Positions 1-8,910 of a stretch of DNA of 64,000 bases are shown piece by piece. The stretch's first letter is position 1. Each line of letters opens with the position of its first letter. The notes below the pieces were generated by a model. It was not told where the DNA came from. It did not search any database and was given only the letters and a program-made list of their open reading frames with translations. Source of the DNA: Nostoc sp. TH1S01 (GTDB lineage: Bacteria; Cyanobacteriota; Cyanobacteriia; Cyanobacteriales; Nostocaceae); NCBI GenBank assembly GCA_018993265.1, contig JAGKSW010000107.1, positions 1 through 64,000 of the forward strand. The letters are read 5' to 3'. The translations under genes were made by a program, and so were the position numbers.

Positions 1-12
1 CCAGTTGCGTAA

Positions 13-189
13 GTCCTGTTACCAATTGATGATAGTGCATCTGCCATCCTCCAATGTGCCACTCTATACTACACTAAACCAGATGGTTTATTATCTTGGT
101 CAGAACGCCCAGAAGCTTTGAAAAGAGGCATCTTAGCCAAAATTCCACCCCTCAGTAAATGGGCAAAATTACATCACAATTGTTGTTAA
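13..189 (+). pseudogene. C-terminal fragment of an unknown protein
   Basis: An open frame runs to a TAA at 187-189 and encodes about 58 residues ending in KWAKLHHNCC. The frame is closed upstream by a TAA at 10-12, so the full gene either lies outside the window with a frameshift near its end or is a remnant. The residue pattern (PDGLLSWSERPEALKRG) looks like real protein, but I do not recognise the family. Confidence 0.25.
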
Positions 190-211
190 TCCAACACCAG
201 TAATTAGTTAA

Positions 212-267
212 GTTCGTAGTAAGGACTTTAGTCCTCAAAACTCTCAGCACTTTAGTGCTTACTACAA
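212..267. repeat. Palindromic intergenic repeat
   Basis: GTAGTAAG near the left end is mirrored by CTTACTAC at the right, with internal ACTTTAGT motifs in both arms. This is a folded small repeat of the kind scattered through Nostocales intergenic DNA. It has no coding content. Confidence 0.6.
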
Positions 268-302
268 ACTGAAAAACTAGCTTGCAAACTGCACTACCAA
301 TA

Positions 303-323
303 TGATAATAATAATCATTATCA
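303..323. promoter_or_regulatory. Fur/Zur-type operator upstream of TonB receptor
   Basis: The 19-mer at 304-322, GATAATAATAATCATTATC, differs from the classical Fur consensus at one position. Two overlapping 7-1-7 readings of the cyanobacterial Zur consensus (TGATAATNATTATCA) also fit with one mismatch each, so the sequence does not decide between iron and zinc control. It lies about 90 nt before the receptor start, and the five genes that follow are tightly spaced, so the whole operon is probably metal-repressed. Confidence 0.75.
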
Positions 324-413
324 ATGCTGCCTCCTGGCTGAGAGTTTTTGCAAAAACCTCAAATCTTTAGTGACAACAAAATTTTTTAGTTATACAGGTG
401 GCTGAAATTACCG

Positions 414-2471
414 ATGCGTACTCAATTTATTGCCAGATGGGGAACTCAACTTATCATCTCTAGCGTGACTATCACCGCAGGGATGCTGTGGGGAAATTCC
501 AGCATCATCGCTACAGAAATTGCACAAGCAGAAGAACAAGAACCAGATATTGAACTTACAGTTATTGACAAACTCCTCAATGAACCTGTGTTTTCCCCCT
601 TTCGTCGGGAAGGGACAGTGAAAGATTCCACCCGTCCGGTGTATGTTATTACCGGCGAAGAAATGGAAGCGCAAGGTGCAAGAACAGTCAGAGAAGCACT
701 GCGATTTCTTCCTGGTATTTTAGGTGACGGTACAGTTGGGACAGAAGTAAACGCTTTAAGTGGTCAATTTATTCGCGGTTCTAATACCGGACAAGTCTTA
801 ATCTTATTGGATGGTAGACCAATTAATAATTTAGGTGGTGGTGGTTTCGATTTATCAGAATTTACCACTAATAATATTGAAAGAGTTGAAGTCTTACCAG
901 GAGGTGGTTCAACACTTTATGGTTCAGATGCAATAGGTGGGGTAATTAATATTGTTACCCGTCGTCCTACAGAGCAAATTACCACAGAAACCAAAGTTAA
1001 TTTTGGTTCCTATGGACTCAACCAACAAAGCATACAAAATAGTGGTAAGTCAGGTGATATTTCTTGGGTAGTTGGTTACAACCGTACTCAAGCACAAAAT
1101 AATTATCGCTTTCGTATTCCTGAAGCTAACTTTGAGGGAACAAGAACGAATAATGACGCACTCTACAATAATTTTAATGTCAAACTAGAGGCAAATTTAG
1201 GTAAACGCAATACTTTAACCCTCTCCACCCTATATTTAGGTAAAGAACAGGGAGTACCAGGAGGCGTACCCATTCCTTTCCCGCAATTTGGACAGGGATT
1301 TTTTAACTCTCTCACCGAGAATAACCGCAAATACACAGACCAAGTTCTTACTGATTTAACCTGGAACTCTAAATTAGGAAGTGGGGATGATTCCCTATTA
1401 ACAGCGAGAGTTTATGCTGACTTTCTCAACACTCGTTTTGATAATCGTAGCGGTGCAATTACCTCTCAAAACCGCTTTGATACTAAACAAGATTCCTATG
1501 GTATTCAAGTTACCCATAATTGGAATGTTGCGAAGAATCAGACTTTAGTTTATGGCTTTGATTATCGTAATACCAATGTACGCAATACCACATTTAATTA
1601 TGGGACAAATATTACTAGAGAAAATTATGATGATGCTATAGGACAAGGGGCAATTTTCGGTAAGTATGAAATTAACTTTTCTCCTAGTTTTAGTATGAAT
1701 TTAGGAGTGCGGCAAGATTTTAGTAGTTTGGTGAATGGTTCATTTACTTCGCCATCTGTAGGAGCGAAATTTGCAGTTTCAGATGCAACTACACTCCGCG
1801 CTAACTATATCAGAAACTTTCGTGCGCCGACTATAGCCAATTTATTTAATAATAATCCTACTAATATTGGTAATCCTGACCTTAAACCAGAAAAAGGCGA
1901 TAGTTTTGATGTGGGGATTGACCAAAATTTAGGGAATATTGGCTTGTTGAGGCTGACATTTTTTAGTAACAGGGTTTCTGATACAATTGCCTTCAAAAGC
2001 TTAATCCCACCTGTAAATGGTAATACAGGAACTTGGGAAAATATCGGTTTGGTAAAAACTACAGGAATTGAAGCTTCTTTAAATTTACAACTGGCGAGGA
2101 ATATCTATGCTTTTGTTAATTATACGGCGAATGATCCGCGTATTTTAGAAAGTGCTAATCCGTCGGAGGTTGATAAGGAATTAAGGTTTGCTGGTGCGGA
2201 TAAATTAAATTTGGGTGTGTCTTATGAAAATCCTCAAGGTTGGTATTTGGGGGTGTTGATGAACTCCTTAAATGAGTATCCAACTAATAATATTAATACG
2301 GAGTTTCTTTCGGGGTATACGACTTTTGATTTAAAGATGCGTGTACCTATTAGTGATAGTTTAATTTTAACTGGGAGTTTGGATAATCTGTTTGATCAGC
2401 GTTATCAGTTGTTTCCTGGGTTTCCTGATGGGGGGAGAGTTTTTCAGGTTGGGTTGAGTTCTCGGTTTTAA
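414..2471 (+). CDS. TonB-dependent outer-membrane receptor
   Basis: This 685-residue protein is an outer-membrane gated channel for a metal complex (siderophore, heme or cobalamin type). It has an N-terminal signal region, a plug domain at roughly residues 65-190 (VYVITGEEMEAQGARTVREA, then IRGSNTGQVLILLDGRPIN and YGSDAIGGVINIVTR), and a beta-barrel rich in aromatic-ended strands that finishes with FQVGLSSRF, the C-terminal Phe expected for BAM insertion. There is no AMIN domain, unlike many cyanobacterial siderophore receptors. It is first in an operon with a binding protein, permease and ATPase. The Fur/Zur box upstream argues for metal control; the substrate cannot be read from sequence. 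Confidence 0.9.
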   Translation: MRTQFIARWGTQLIISSVTITAGMLWGNSSIIATEIAQAEEQEPDIELTVIDKLLNEPVFSPFRREGTVKDSTRPVYVITGEEMEAQGARTVREALRFLPGILGDGTVGTEVNALSGQFIRGSNTGQVLILLDGRPINNLGGGGFDLSEFTTNNIERVEVLPGGGSTLYGSDAIGGVINIVTRRPTEQITTETKVNFGSYGLNQQSIQNSGKSGDISWVVGYNRTQAQNNYRFRIPEANFEGTRTNNDALYNNFNVKLEANLGKRNTLTLSTLYLGKEQGVPGGVPIPFPQFGQGFFNSLTENNRKYTDQVLTDLTWNSKLGSGDDSLLTARVYADFLNTRFDNRSGAITSQNRFDTKQDSYGIQVTHNWNVAKNQTLVYGFDYRNTNVRNTTFNYGTNITRENYDDAIGQGAIFGKYEINFSPSFSMNLGVRQDFSSLVNGSFTSPSVGAKFAVSDATTLRANYIRNFRAPTIANLFNNNPTNIGNPDLKPEKGDSFDVGIDQNLGNIGLLRLTFFSNRVSDTIAFKSLIPPVNGNTGTWENIGLVKTTGIEASLNLQLARNIYAFVNYTANDPRILESANPSEVDKELRFAGADKLNLGVSYENPQGWYLGVLMNSLNEYPTNNINTEFLSGYTTFDLKMRVPISDSLILTGSLDNLFDQRYQLFPGFPDGGRVFQVGLSSRF

Positions 2472-2480
2472 AGAGTTTTT

Positions 2481-2503
2481 TCACGCAGAGGCGCAGAGGA
2501 GAG
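2481..2503 (+). repeat. CGCAGAGG-type repeat carrying the ribosome binding site
   Basis: The short gap between the receptor and the next gene consists of a CACGCAGAGGCGCAGAGGAG repeat. Its AGGAG core lies about 10 nt before the ATG at 2510, so the repeat itself seems to supply the Shine-Dalgarno sequence. An inverted copy is at 3384-3412. Confidence 0.6.
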
Positions 2504-2509
2504 TTAGAA

Positions 2510-3382
2510 ATGAGTGAGTTTAATTGTTGGGTGACACCAGTTAATGAGGTAGTTAAGGAAGATTTAGCTACGGGGGGGTTTATTGAGTATGAATATTTTG
2601 ATTGTGGGAGTGATGTTTTAGCATCGTTAGTTTATACTTTGTTTGAACAGAATTGGCAGCAGGTTGGGATTGCTCATATTGTTCAAGGTAGTGTTTTAGA
2701 GTTGGAATTTAATGCACCGCCAAAGCTTTGTATTCTCTATGATGGCTATTTGACGGTGGCGGCTGAGGGTTGGCATTTACATTTATGTATTGATACTAAT
2801 TTTGGCGGCCCTTTGTGTAAAACTCCTGTGGAAGTGAGGAAGCAACGTTTAGTTTCCCGTGCGGCTTTTTATCGGCGGTTTAATGCAGAAGGAAATCCTA
2901 GAAGTTGGGGGATTCAGTTTTGGAATGGTGCGAATGAACAATTGATGACGATTTTATTACCTAATCCTTTGGTAGATGGAGAAAATTTATTACCAGAGGG
3001 TAAACCAAATCTAGATAAGTTAGCTCTTTATCAAGATTTGCGAGATATTTATGTATTAGGTAAAAAACCCATACCCTTTAGCAAGAATCCTCTCAAACAT
3101 TCCTATATTTCAGTTTGTACCTCTACACGCTGTCTTCCTTCCCGTAAATGGCAACCTACATTTGATGCTTTAAAATCAGCAGTAGAAAACGCAGGTTTAG
3201 ACATTGAAGTCAGAACATCCGGCTGTTTAGAAGTATGTCAACTCGGCCCAGTAGTTTTTTATTCCAATGATAGAACTTGGTACACTCGCGTTAACCCCAA
3301 CGTTGCCGAAAATATAGTCAACGAACACCTCATTAAAGGTAACAAAATCACCGAAAACCTCTACCCACCCCAAACCCCCTAA
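2510..3382 (+). CDS. Thioredoxin-like [2Fe-2S] protein
   Basis: The 290-residue protein has an N-terminal domain of about 195 residues that I cannot assign to a named family and a C-terminal thioredoxin-like [2Fe-2S] ferredoxin domain (about residues 198-275). The cluster ligands are visible as CTSTRC (Cys-x4-Cys) and, further on, CLEVC (Cys-x3-Cys) followed by QLGPVV. The position between the receptor and binding-protein genes suggests a role in handling an imported metal complex, for example reductive release in the cytoplasm; that role is inference. No signal peptide is visible. Confidence 0.75.
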   Translation: MSEFNCWVTPVNEVVKEDLATGGFIEYEYFDCGSDVLASLVYTLFEQNWQQVGIAHIVQGSVLELEFNAPPKLCILYDGYLTVAAEGWHLHLCIDTNFGGPLCKTPVEVRKQRLVSRAAFYRRFNAEGNPRSWGIQFWNGANEQLMTILLPNPLVDGENLLPEGKPNLDKLALYQDLRDIYVLGKKPIPFSKNPLKHSYISVCTSTRCLPSRKWQPTFDALKSAVENAGLDIEVRTSGCLEVCQLGPVVFYSNDRTWYTRVNPNVAENIVNEHLIKGNKITENLYPPQTP

Positions 3383-3383
3383 C

Positions 3384-3412
3384 TCTCTCTGCGCCTCTGC
3401 GTCTCTGCGTGA
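3384..3412. repeat. Inverted copy of CGCAGAGG-type repeat
   Basis: CTCTGCGCCTCTGCGTCTC is the reverse complement of the repeat at 2481-2503. The two copies flank the [2Fe-2S] gene in opposite orientation. Confidence 0.6.
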
Positions 3413-3419
3413 GATAAAA

Positions 3420-4622
3420 ATGATAAAACTCCCCCACCAAAAACCAATCATTTTCCTCTGTCAATTATTCCTCATAGCCACCCTCATCATCGCTTGTAAT
3501 CACACCAAAATTCACACATCAACTAACACTTGCACCCCCAACTATAACCCCAACCAAGATTACTTCCCCAATAAAATCAAAATCACCCACGCCAGAGGTT
3601 TGGCGGTAGAATATCACAAACATTACAAAGTCGTCACCATCAAAAACCCTTGGCAAAATGCTAAAACTCAGTTTCAATATGTTTTAGTCCAATGCGGAAC
3701 ACCCACACCCCAAGGATTTAAGCAAGCGCAAGTAATTACAGTTCCTGTCAACTCCATAGTTTCTCTCTCAACTACACATTTACCCCACTTAGCAAAATTA
3801 GGTGTAGTTGATAAATTAATTGGAGTGAGTAATATTAATCAAGTCAATACGCCTGAAGTAGTTGAGAAAATTAAAGCGGGAAATATTACCCAAGTCGGCA
3901 ATAATTCCAATGTAGATATCGAAAAATTATTAGCATTAAATCCAGACTTAGTAACAACCTTCGGTACAGGTAATTCCCAAACTGATAGTTATAGCAAACT
4001 CACAGAAGCGGGTTTAAAGGTGGGGATAAATGCTGAGTATATGGAAGATACGCCACTGGGGAGAAGTGAATGGTTAAAATTTACGGCTTTGTTTTTTAAT
4101 CAAGAAGCCAAAGCCGAAAAGATATTTAATGAAATTGCGAGTAGATATACACAAATAGCCGCAAAAGCTCAATCTGTGAAAAACCGTCCGAGTGTATTTG
4201 TTGGTTTTAACTTTAAAGGTACTTGGTTTATGCCGGCTGGTAATAGTTATGTTGCTAAATATCTGGCTGATGCTGGAGGAAATTATCTTTGGAGTGATGA
4301 TAAATCTAATGGTAGTTTACCACTTTCTTTTGAAGTGGTTTTAGAACGTGCTGCTAATGCTGATTATTGGTTGAATTTTAGCCAAGGTTGGCAAAATATC
4401 AAGGATTTAACCGCAGAAGATAATCGCTATGCTGATTTTCAATCTGTGAAAACTGGCAATCTTTATAATAACAATGGGCGTTTAAATGCGAATGCTGGTA
4501 ATGATTACTGGGAAGGGGGAATTAGTAACCCTGATATTGTGCTTGCAGATTTAATTAAAATCCTGCATCCAGAAATATTACCGAAGCATCAATTGTTTTA
4601 CTATCGGAAATTTAGCAAATAA
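3420..4622 (+). CDS. ABC transporter binding lipoprotein, FecB/BtuF type
   Basis: A 400-residue periplasmic binding protein for a metal complex. A type II signal is clear: hydrophobic residues 10-25, then the lipobox LIIAC with Cys26 as the lipidation site. The class III binding-protein pattern is present (PHLAKLGVVDKLIGVSN, then NVDIEKLLALNPDLVTTFG, and later a long helix and a C-terminal lobe). It is 1 bp overlapped with the permease gene (TAATG), so translation is probably coupled. Substrate could be Fe-siderophore, heme or cobalamin. Confidence 0.88.
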   Translation: MIKLPHQKPIIFLCQLFLIATLIIACNHTKIHTSTNTCTPNYNPNQDYFPNKIKITHARGLAVEYHKHYKVVTIKNPWQNAKTQFQYVLVQCGTPTPQGFKQAQVITVPVNSIVSLSTTHLPHLAKLGVVDKLIGVSNINQVNTPEVVEKIKAGNITQVGNNSNVDIEKLLALNPDLVTTFGTGNSQTDSYSKLTEAGLKVGINAEYMEDTPLGRSEWLKFTALFFNQEAKAEKIFNEIASRYTQIAAKAQSVKNRPSVFVGFNFKGTWFMPAGNSYVAKYLADAGGNYLWSDDKSNGSLPLSFEVVLERAANADYWLNFSQGWQNIKDLTAEDNRYADFQSVKTGNLYNNNGRLNANAGNDYWEGGISNPDIVLADLIKILHPEILPKHQLFYYRKFSK

Positions 4623-5707
4623 TGTTACTTAAATATCTGCCGTCTAATTTATTAATATTTTTTAAATCTACTTCTATCAAAACTTTAGTATTTTTCTTGT
4701 TAATTATCGGGTTTATTTTGGCATTTTTACTAGATTTGGCTTTAGGTTCTGTCTTTATTCCGATTCAAGAAGTTATCAATATTTTACTAGGACAAGAACC
4801 AGAAAAAGCAACATGGGCGAATATTATTCTCAAATTTAGACTTCCGAAAGCTTTGACTGCAACTTTAGCGGGTGCGGCTTTGGGTGTGAGTGGTTTGCAA
4901 ATGCAAACTCTGTTTAAAAATCCCTTGGCGGGGCCTTTTGTGTTAGGAATTAGTTCTGGTGCAAGTTTAGGTGTGGCTTTGGTGGTGTTAACTGCAAGTG
5001 TGGCGACACCAACTTTATTAAATGATTTGGGAATTATTACTGATTTTGGGTTGGTGATAGCTGCTAGTCTTGGTGCGGCTTCGGTTTTGGGTTTAATGTT
5101 AGTGGTGGCGCGTCGAGTACAAGAGACGATGACGCTGTTAATTTTGGGTTTATTGTTTGGTTACGCTACGAGTGCAATTGTGAGTATTTTATTGCAATTT
5201 AGCTCTAAAGAACGGATTCAAAGTTATATTATGTGGACTTTTGGTAGCTTCGCTGGAGTGACTTGGAAACAGTTAATTGTGTTGATTCCGGTGATAGTTT
5301 TAAGTTTATTGGTAGCGGTGTTGCAATCAAAATCTTTAAATGCGCTGTTGTTAGGGGAAGCTTACGCGCGGAGTTTGGGTTTAACTGTGAAGAAAGCTAG
5401 GTTTTCTATTATTACTAGTGCTTCTATTTTAGCTGGTGGAATTACGGCTTTTTGCGGGCCGATCGCCTTTTTGGGTGTGGCTATTCCTCATCTATGTCGC
5501 AGTCTGTTTATGAGTTCCGATCATCGGATTTTAATCCCTGGGGTGATGATTATGGGGGGAATCTTGGCTTTGGTGGCTGATTTATTTTCCCAAATGGCGG
5601 TGAGTCAGATGGTTTTACCTTTAAATGCAATTACGGCTTTGATAGGAACTCCTGTTGTCACTTGGGTAATTCTGCGGCGTAATTCCCAAAAATCCTTGCC
5701 ATCATGA
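4622..5707 (+). CDS. FecCD-family ABC permease
   Basis: A 361-residue, strongly hydrophobic protein of the BtuC/FhuB/FecCD permease family with about ten membrane spans. Family signatures include LRLPKA-like text (FRLPKALTATLAGAALGVSG), the FKNPLAGPFVLGISSGA segment, and AFCGPIAFLGVAIPHLCR, the loop that contacts the ATPase. It overlaps the binding-protein gene by 1 bp and the ATPase gene by 4 bp (ATGA). Confidence 0.92.
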   Translation: MLLKYLPSNLLIFFKSTSIKTLVFFLLIIGFILAFLLDLALGSVFIPIQEVINILLGQEPEKATWANIILKFRLPKALTATLAGAALGVSGLQMQTLFKNPLAGPFVLGISSGASLGVALVVLTASVATPTLLNDLGIITDFGLVIAASLGAASVLGLMLVVARRVQETMTLLILGLLFGYATSAIVSILLQFSSKERIQSYIMWTFGSFAGVTWKQLIVLIPVIVLSLLVAVLQSKSLNALLLGEAYARSLGLTVKKARFSIITSASILAGGITAFCGPIAFLGVAIPHLCRSLFMSSDHRILIPGVMIMGGILALVADLFSQMAVSQMVLPLNAITALIGTPVVTWVILRRNSQKSLPS

Positions 5708-6744
5708 ATAATGCAATTTTAACTACTCATCATCTGAATATCGGTTATCAAACATCCCGCAAAAATGTGCGGTGTGTGGCGAGGGATATTTCTGTTTGTC
5801 TGGAAGCTGGGGAATTGGTGTGTTTATTGGGGCCGAATGGTGCGGGTAAGTCTACATTACTGCGATCGCTTGCGGGAATGCAACCACCTATTGCGGGTGA
5901 GGTGCGGCTTTTGGGTGATGATATCTATAAGTTAGCACCGCAGGATTTAGCCAAGCGGTTGAGTTTGGTGTTGACGGAAAGGGTGGATGTGGGTATGTTA
6001 TCGGCTTATACTCTGGTAAGTTTGGGACGACATCCTTACACCGACTGGTGGGGAAGGTTAACGCCTGAAGATGAAGCAATTATACATTGGGCGATCAAAT
6101 CTGTAGGTGCGTTACATTTAGCTGCGCGTCAACTTAGCGAACTGAGTGATGGTGAACGTCAAAAAATTATGATTGCGCGTGCTTTGGCGCAGTCGCCGAT
6201 AGTGATGTTATTGGATGAACCGACGGCATTTTTAGATTTACCACGCCGGGTGGAAATTATGAAATTGTTGCGTCAGTTAGCCAGGGAAAATCAGCAAGCA
6301 ATTTTACTTTCTACTCATGATTTAGATTTAGCTTTGCGGCTGGCTGATCAAATTTGGTTGTTAACATCTGAGGGGATTTTACACATTGGCGCACCGGAAG
6401 ATTTGGTGTTAAGTGGTGCTTTTGCTGATACTTTTCGCAGTGAAGGTGTGGAGTTTGATATATTTTCTGGGGAGTTTCATTTACATACCCCAGTCAAGGG
6501 AGAAGTTCATGTTATCGGTGATGGTGTCGCCAGTATTTGGACTATTCGCGCTTTACAAAGAGTAGGGTTTAGGGTTAAACAACATGAAAATTACTCCCTG
6601 AACAGAGATGTTAATCAAACACAAATTTTAGTAGAGGTTATATCAAACTCTCAACAACTTCTATGGCGAATCACCAAAAATAGTCAAATTCTGTATTCAT
6701 ATTATTCATTATATGAATTAATGAAATTTTTAGATTATTTATAA
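5704..6744 (+). CDS. FecE/BtuD-type ABC ATPase with C-terminal extension
   Basis: The ATPase of the uptake system. Walker A is GPNGAGKST (about residues 43-51), the ABC signature is LSDGERQK, Walker B is IVMLLDEPTAFLD and the switch His is in STHDLDLA. The ATPase core ends near residue 255, yet the protein runs to 346. The extra 90 residues include VHVIGDGVASIWTIRALQRVGF, which looks like a small Rossmann-type beta-alpha unit. Such a tail is not needed for transport and may be regulatory; this is inference. Confidence 0.9.
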   Translation: MNNAILTTHHLNIGYQTSRKNVRCVARDISVCLEAGELVCLLGPNGAGKSTLLRSLAGMQPPIAGEVRLLGDDIYKLAPQDLAKRLSLVLTERVDVGMLSAYTLVSLGRHPYTDWWGRLTPEDEAIIHWAIKSVGALHLAARQLSELSDGERQKIMIARALAQSPIVMLLDEPTAFLDLPRRVEIMKLLRQLARENQQAILLSTHDLDLALRLADQIWLLTSEGILHIGAPEDLVLSGAFADTFRSEGVEFDIFSGEFHLHTPVKGEVHVIGDGVASIWTIRALQRVGFRVKQHENYSLNRDVNQTQILVEVISNSQQLLWRITKNSQILYSYYSLYELMKFLDYL

Positions 6745-6905
6745 AAGCATTTTTCAAAAGATACATCATTTATGAGTAAGTAATGATTTGATAGTTCCGT
6801 GTAGTAGCTATCTACCGCACGCAACTGCTCTCAATCCCACAAAAAAACTTTGGATGTTTTGAGGGTGGAAGTCCCTTGGCAATTTGGACAGCTTTTGCGC
6901 TAAAA

Positions 6906-6920
6906 TGATAACGATTATCA
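6906..6920. promoter_or_regulatory. Zur-type operator upstream of the COG0523 gene
   Basis: TGATAACGATTATCA is a 7-1-7 palindrome with a single mismatch to the cyanobacterial Zur consensus TGATAATNATTATCA. It lies about 180 nt before the COG0523 start at 7101. COG0523 GTPases and duplicate folE genes are classic zinc-deficiency genes, which supports Zur rather than Fur. Confidence 0.75.
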
Positions 6921-6969
6921 TTATAAGTTAATTTGGTCAGTTCTTTAACTGCCTTTCAGTAAGGAAGAG

Positions 6970-7067
6970 GAGAGTTCCGATGACCTAGCATGAAAGGGCG
7001 TTACTCAGCACTTTCATGCTAGAAGCGGGTTTGAATACCCCTCTCATCCGCCTCCTGCCTTTTTTAA
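6970..7067 (+). promoter_or_regulatory. Structured, tRNA-like leader with terminal T-tract
   Basis: Three helices can be drawn: GAGAG 6970-6974 with CTCTC 7041-7045; a perfect 12-bp arm CTAGCATGAAAG 6985-6996 with CTTTCATGCTAG 7011-7022; and GGGT 7027-7030 with ACCC 7037-7040, whose loop TTGAAT resembles a tRNA T-loop and abuts the closing helix. A run of six T follows at 7060-7065. The element lies between the Zur box and the COG0523 start, so it would be in the 5' leader. Function unknown. Confidence 0.5.
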
Positions 7068-7100
7068 CTCAGTAGCAATTCGTTTTTAACGCTGACGATT

Positions 7101-8129
7101 ATGACCCAACTAACAGCACCAAGTACCAATCCTAGTTTTGATATTCCCAAACAAGGAATGCCCGTAACAATTATTACGGGATTTTTAGGCAGTGGTAAAA
7201 CTACACTACTCAATCAAATTCTCAAAAATAAACATGATTTAAAAGTTGCCGTTTTAGTTAATGAATTTGGCGATATTAATATCGATAGCCAACTATTAGT
7301 TTCTTTAGACCAAGATATGGTCGAGTTAAGCAATGGTTGTATATGCTGCACTATCAATGATGGTTTAGTTGATGCTGTTTATCGTGTGTTAGAAAGAGAA
7401 GACCGCATTGATTATCTGGTAATTGAGACTACTGGTGTGGCTGACCCATTACCAATTATCTTAACTTTTTTGGGAACAGAACTCAGAGATTTAACTAACC
7501 TTGATTCGATTATCACAGTCGTAGATGCCGAGGCTTTTAATCCGCAACACTTTGATAGTGAAGCAGCTTTAAAACAAATTACATACGGTGATATGATTCT
7601 CTTGAATAAAACTGACCTAGCGACTACTGAAAAAATTCGAGAGGTAGAAGGATTTATTCATGATGTCAAAGATGGCGCGAGAATTATACACAGTAAATAT
7701 GGTGAGGTTCCACTACCATTGATTTTAGGTGTTGGTTTAACACCTAAACATGAGTATATTGATGATGATCATGAACATGAACACCATGAACATCATGACC
7801 ACGACCATGATCATCACCATCATGGGCATCACTCTCATCATCTAGAAAATGATGGATTTGTCTCTATTGCTTTTGAAAGCGATCGCCCTTTTGATGTAAA
7901 TAAATTTGAAAACTTTCTCACAGAAGAAATGCCACAAAACGTATTTCGTGCTAAAGGAATTTTGTGGTTTAGCGATAGTGAATTACGCCATATTTTTCAA
8001 CTGAGTGGGCCACGTTACAACTTACACGCTGATGAATGGAGAAACACACCCAAAAATCAGCTAGTGTTTATCGGTAGAAAGTTGGATAGCAATCAAATTT
8101 ATACACAACTTCACAAATGTTTGCTATAG
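7101..8129 (+). CDS. COG0523 (CobW/P47K) GTPase, putative zinc metallochaperone
   Basis: A 342-residue G3E GTPase. Walker A GFLGSGKTT is at about residues 27-35, the conserved metal site GCICC is at about 80-84, a Walker B-type region is LVIETTGVADP, and the guanine motif is LNKTD. A long His/Asp/Glu tract (about residues 220-247, HEHEHHEHHDHDHDHHHHGH) is a metal-binding loop. The C-terminal CobW domain follows. With a Zur box upstream and folE next door, a zinc-scarcity chaperone role is likely; delivery to a particular client is inference. Confidence 0.9.
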   Translation: MTQLTAPSTNPSFDIPKQGMPVTIITGFLGSGKTTLLNQILKNKHDLKVAVLVNEFGDINIDSQLLVSLDQDMVELSNGCICCTINDGLVDAVYRVLEREDRIDYLVIETTGVADPLPIILTFLGTELRDLTNLDSIITVVDAEAFNPQHFDSEAALKQITYGDMILLNKTDLATTEKIREVEGFIHDVKDGARIIHSKYGEVPLPLILGVGLTPKHEYIDDDHEHEHHEHHDHDHDHHHHGHHSHHLENDGFVSIAFESDRPFDVNKFENFLTEEMPQNVFRAKGILWFSDSELRHIFQLSGPRYNLHADEWRNTPKNQLVFIGRKLDSNQIYTQLHKCLL

Positions 8130-8153
8130 TTAATATTGTTAATTGAATATCAA

Positions 8154-8197
8154 AATTAGTTAATAGTTATTTCTGGCTGTTTCACTATTAACTAATT
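8154..8197. terminator. Perfect 14-bp hairpin between COG0523 and folE genes
   Basis: AATTAGTTAATAGT at 8154-8167 pairs perfectly with ACTATTAACTAATT at 8184-8197 across a 16-nt loop. The stem is AT-rich and no T-run follows directly, so it may be an attenuator or processing site rather than a strong terminator. Confidence 0.5.
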
Positions 8198-8227
8198 GAT
8201 AAATTTATCCCAATTAAACCAATAACA

Positions 8228-8881
8228 ATGACTCTATCGATTCGTCCCGATACTAATTCTGCTGCTCAAGTAGTGTCATCTTTACCTACTCAGCAATTAC
8301 CAACTGTTACAGAAGCAGAAATGGTGCAGGCTGTACGTACATTGCTAATTGGATTAGGAGAAAACCCCGACCGCGAAGGGTTAATAGATACCCCCAAGCG
8401 TGTTGTAAAAGCTTTGAAATTTCTCACCAAAGGGTATCATGAATCTCTAGATGAACTGCTAAATGGAGCAGTTTTTACTGAAGATGCCAATGAAATGGTA
8501 TTAATTCGGGATATTGATATTTTTAGTTCTTGCGAACATCACATTTTACCGATTATTGGTCGAGCGCACGTTGCCTACATTCCCAATGGTAAGGTGATTG
8601 GATTATCAAAAATTGCGCGTATTTGTGAAATGTATGCACGCCGTTTACAAGTTCAAGAACGTCTGACTTTACAAATTGCGGATGCGTTACAAGGTTTACT
8701 CAAACCGCGAGGGGTGGCGGTTGTAGTTGAAGCCACTCACATGTGTATGGTAATGCGTGGTGTACAAAAACCCGGTTCTTGGACTGTGACAAGTGCAATG
8801 CGCGGTGTGTTTGCGGATGATGCACGCACTCGTGAGGAGTTTATGAATTTAGTGCGACACAATGTGAATTTTCACTCCTAA
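8228..8881 (+). CDS. folE: GTP cyclohydrolase I
   Basis: Converts GTP to 7,8-dihydroneopterin triphosphate, the first step of folate and pterin synthesis. The 217-residue length is normal. Zinc ligands are visible as CEHH (about residues 101-104) and the Cys of THMCM (about 171), and the active-site stretch [14 protein letters not shown] is intact, so this is the zinc-dependent FolE-I. It follows the COG0523 gene by about 100 nt on the same strand. A paired zinc chaperone and zinc-using enzyme under one Zur box is a sensible zinc-sparing unit. Whether another folE exists in the genome cannot be seen. Confidence 0.93.
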   Translation: MTLSIRPDTNSAAQVVSSLPTQQLPTVTEAEMVQAVRTLLIGLGENPDREGLIDTPKRVVKALKFLTKGYHESLDELLNGAVFTEDANEMVLIRDIDIFSSCEHHILPIIGRAHVAYIPNGKVIGLSKIARICEMYARRLQVQERLTLQIADALQGLLKPRGVAVVVEATHMCMVMRGVQKPGSWTVTSAMRGVFADDARTREEFMNLVRHNVNFHS

Positions 8882-8910
8882 GTTTCATTTGTAGTAGACA
8901 TTGAGTTGTG

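Noticed and set aside
6970-7067. A real tRNA gene before the COG0523 gene
   Set aside because: The T-arm has an 8-nt or distorted loop and there is no D-arm or anticodon arm, so it is only tRNA-like.
7759-7842. Satellite-like CATGAC/CATCAT repeats
   Set aside because: They are codons for the His/Asp-rich metal loop of the COG0523 protein.
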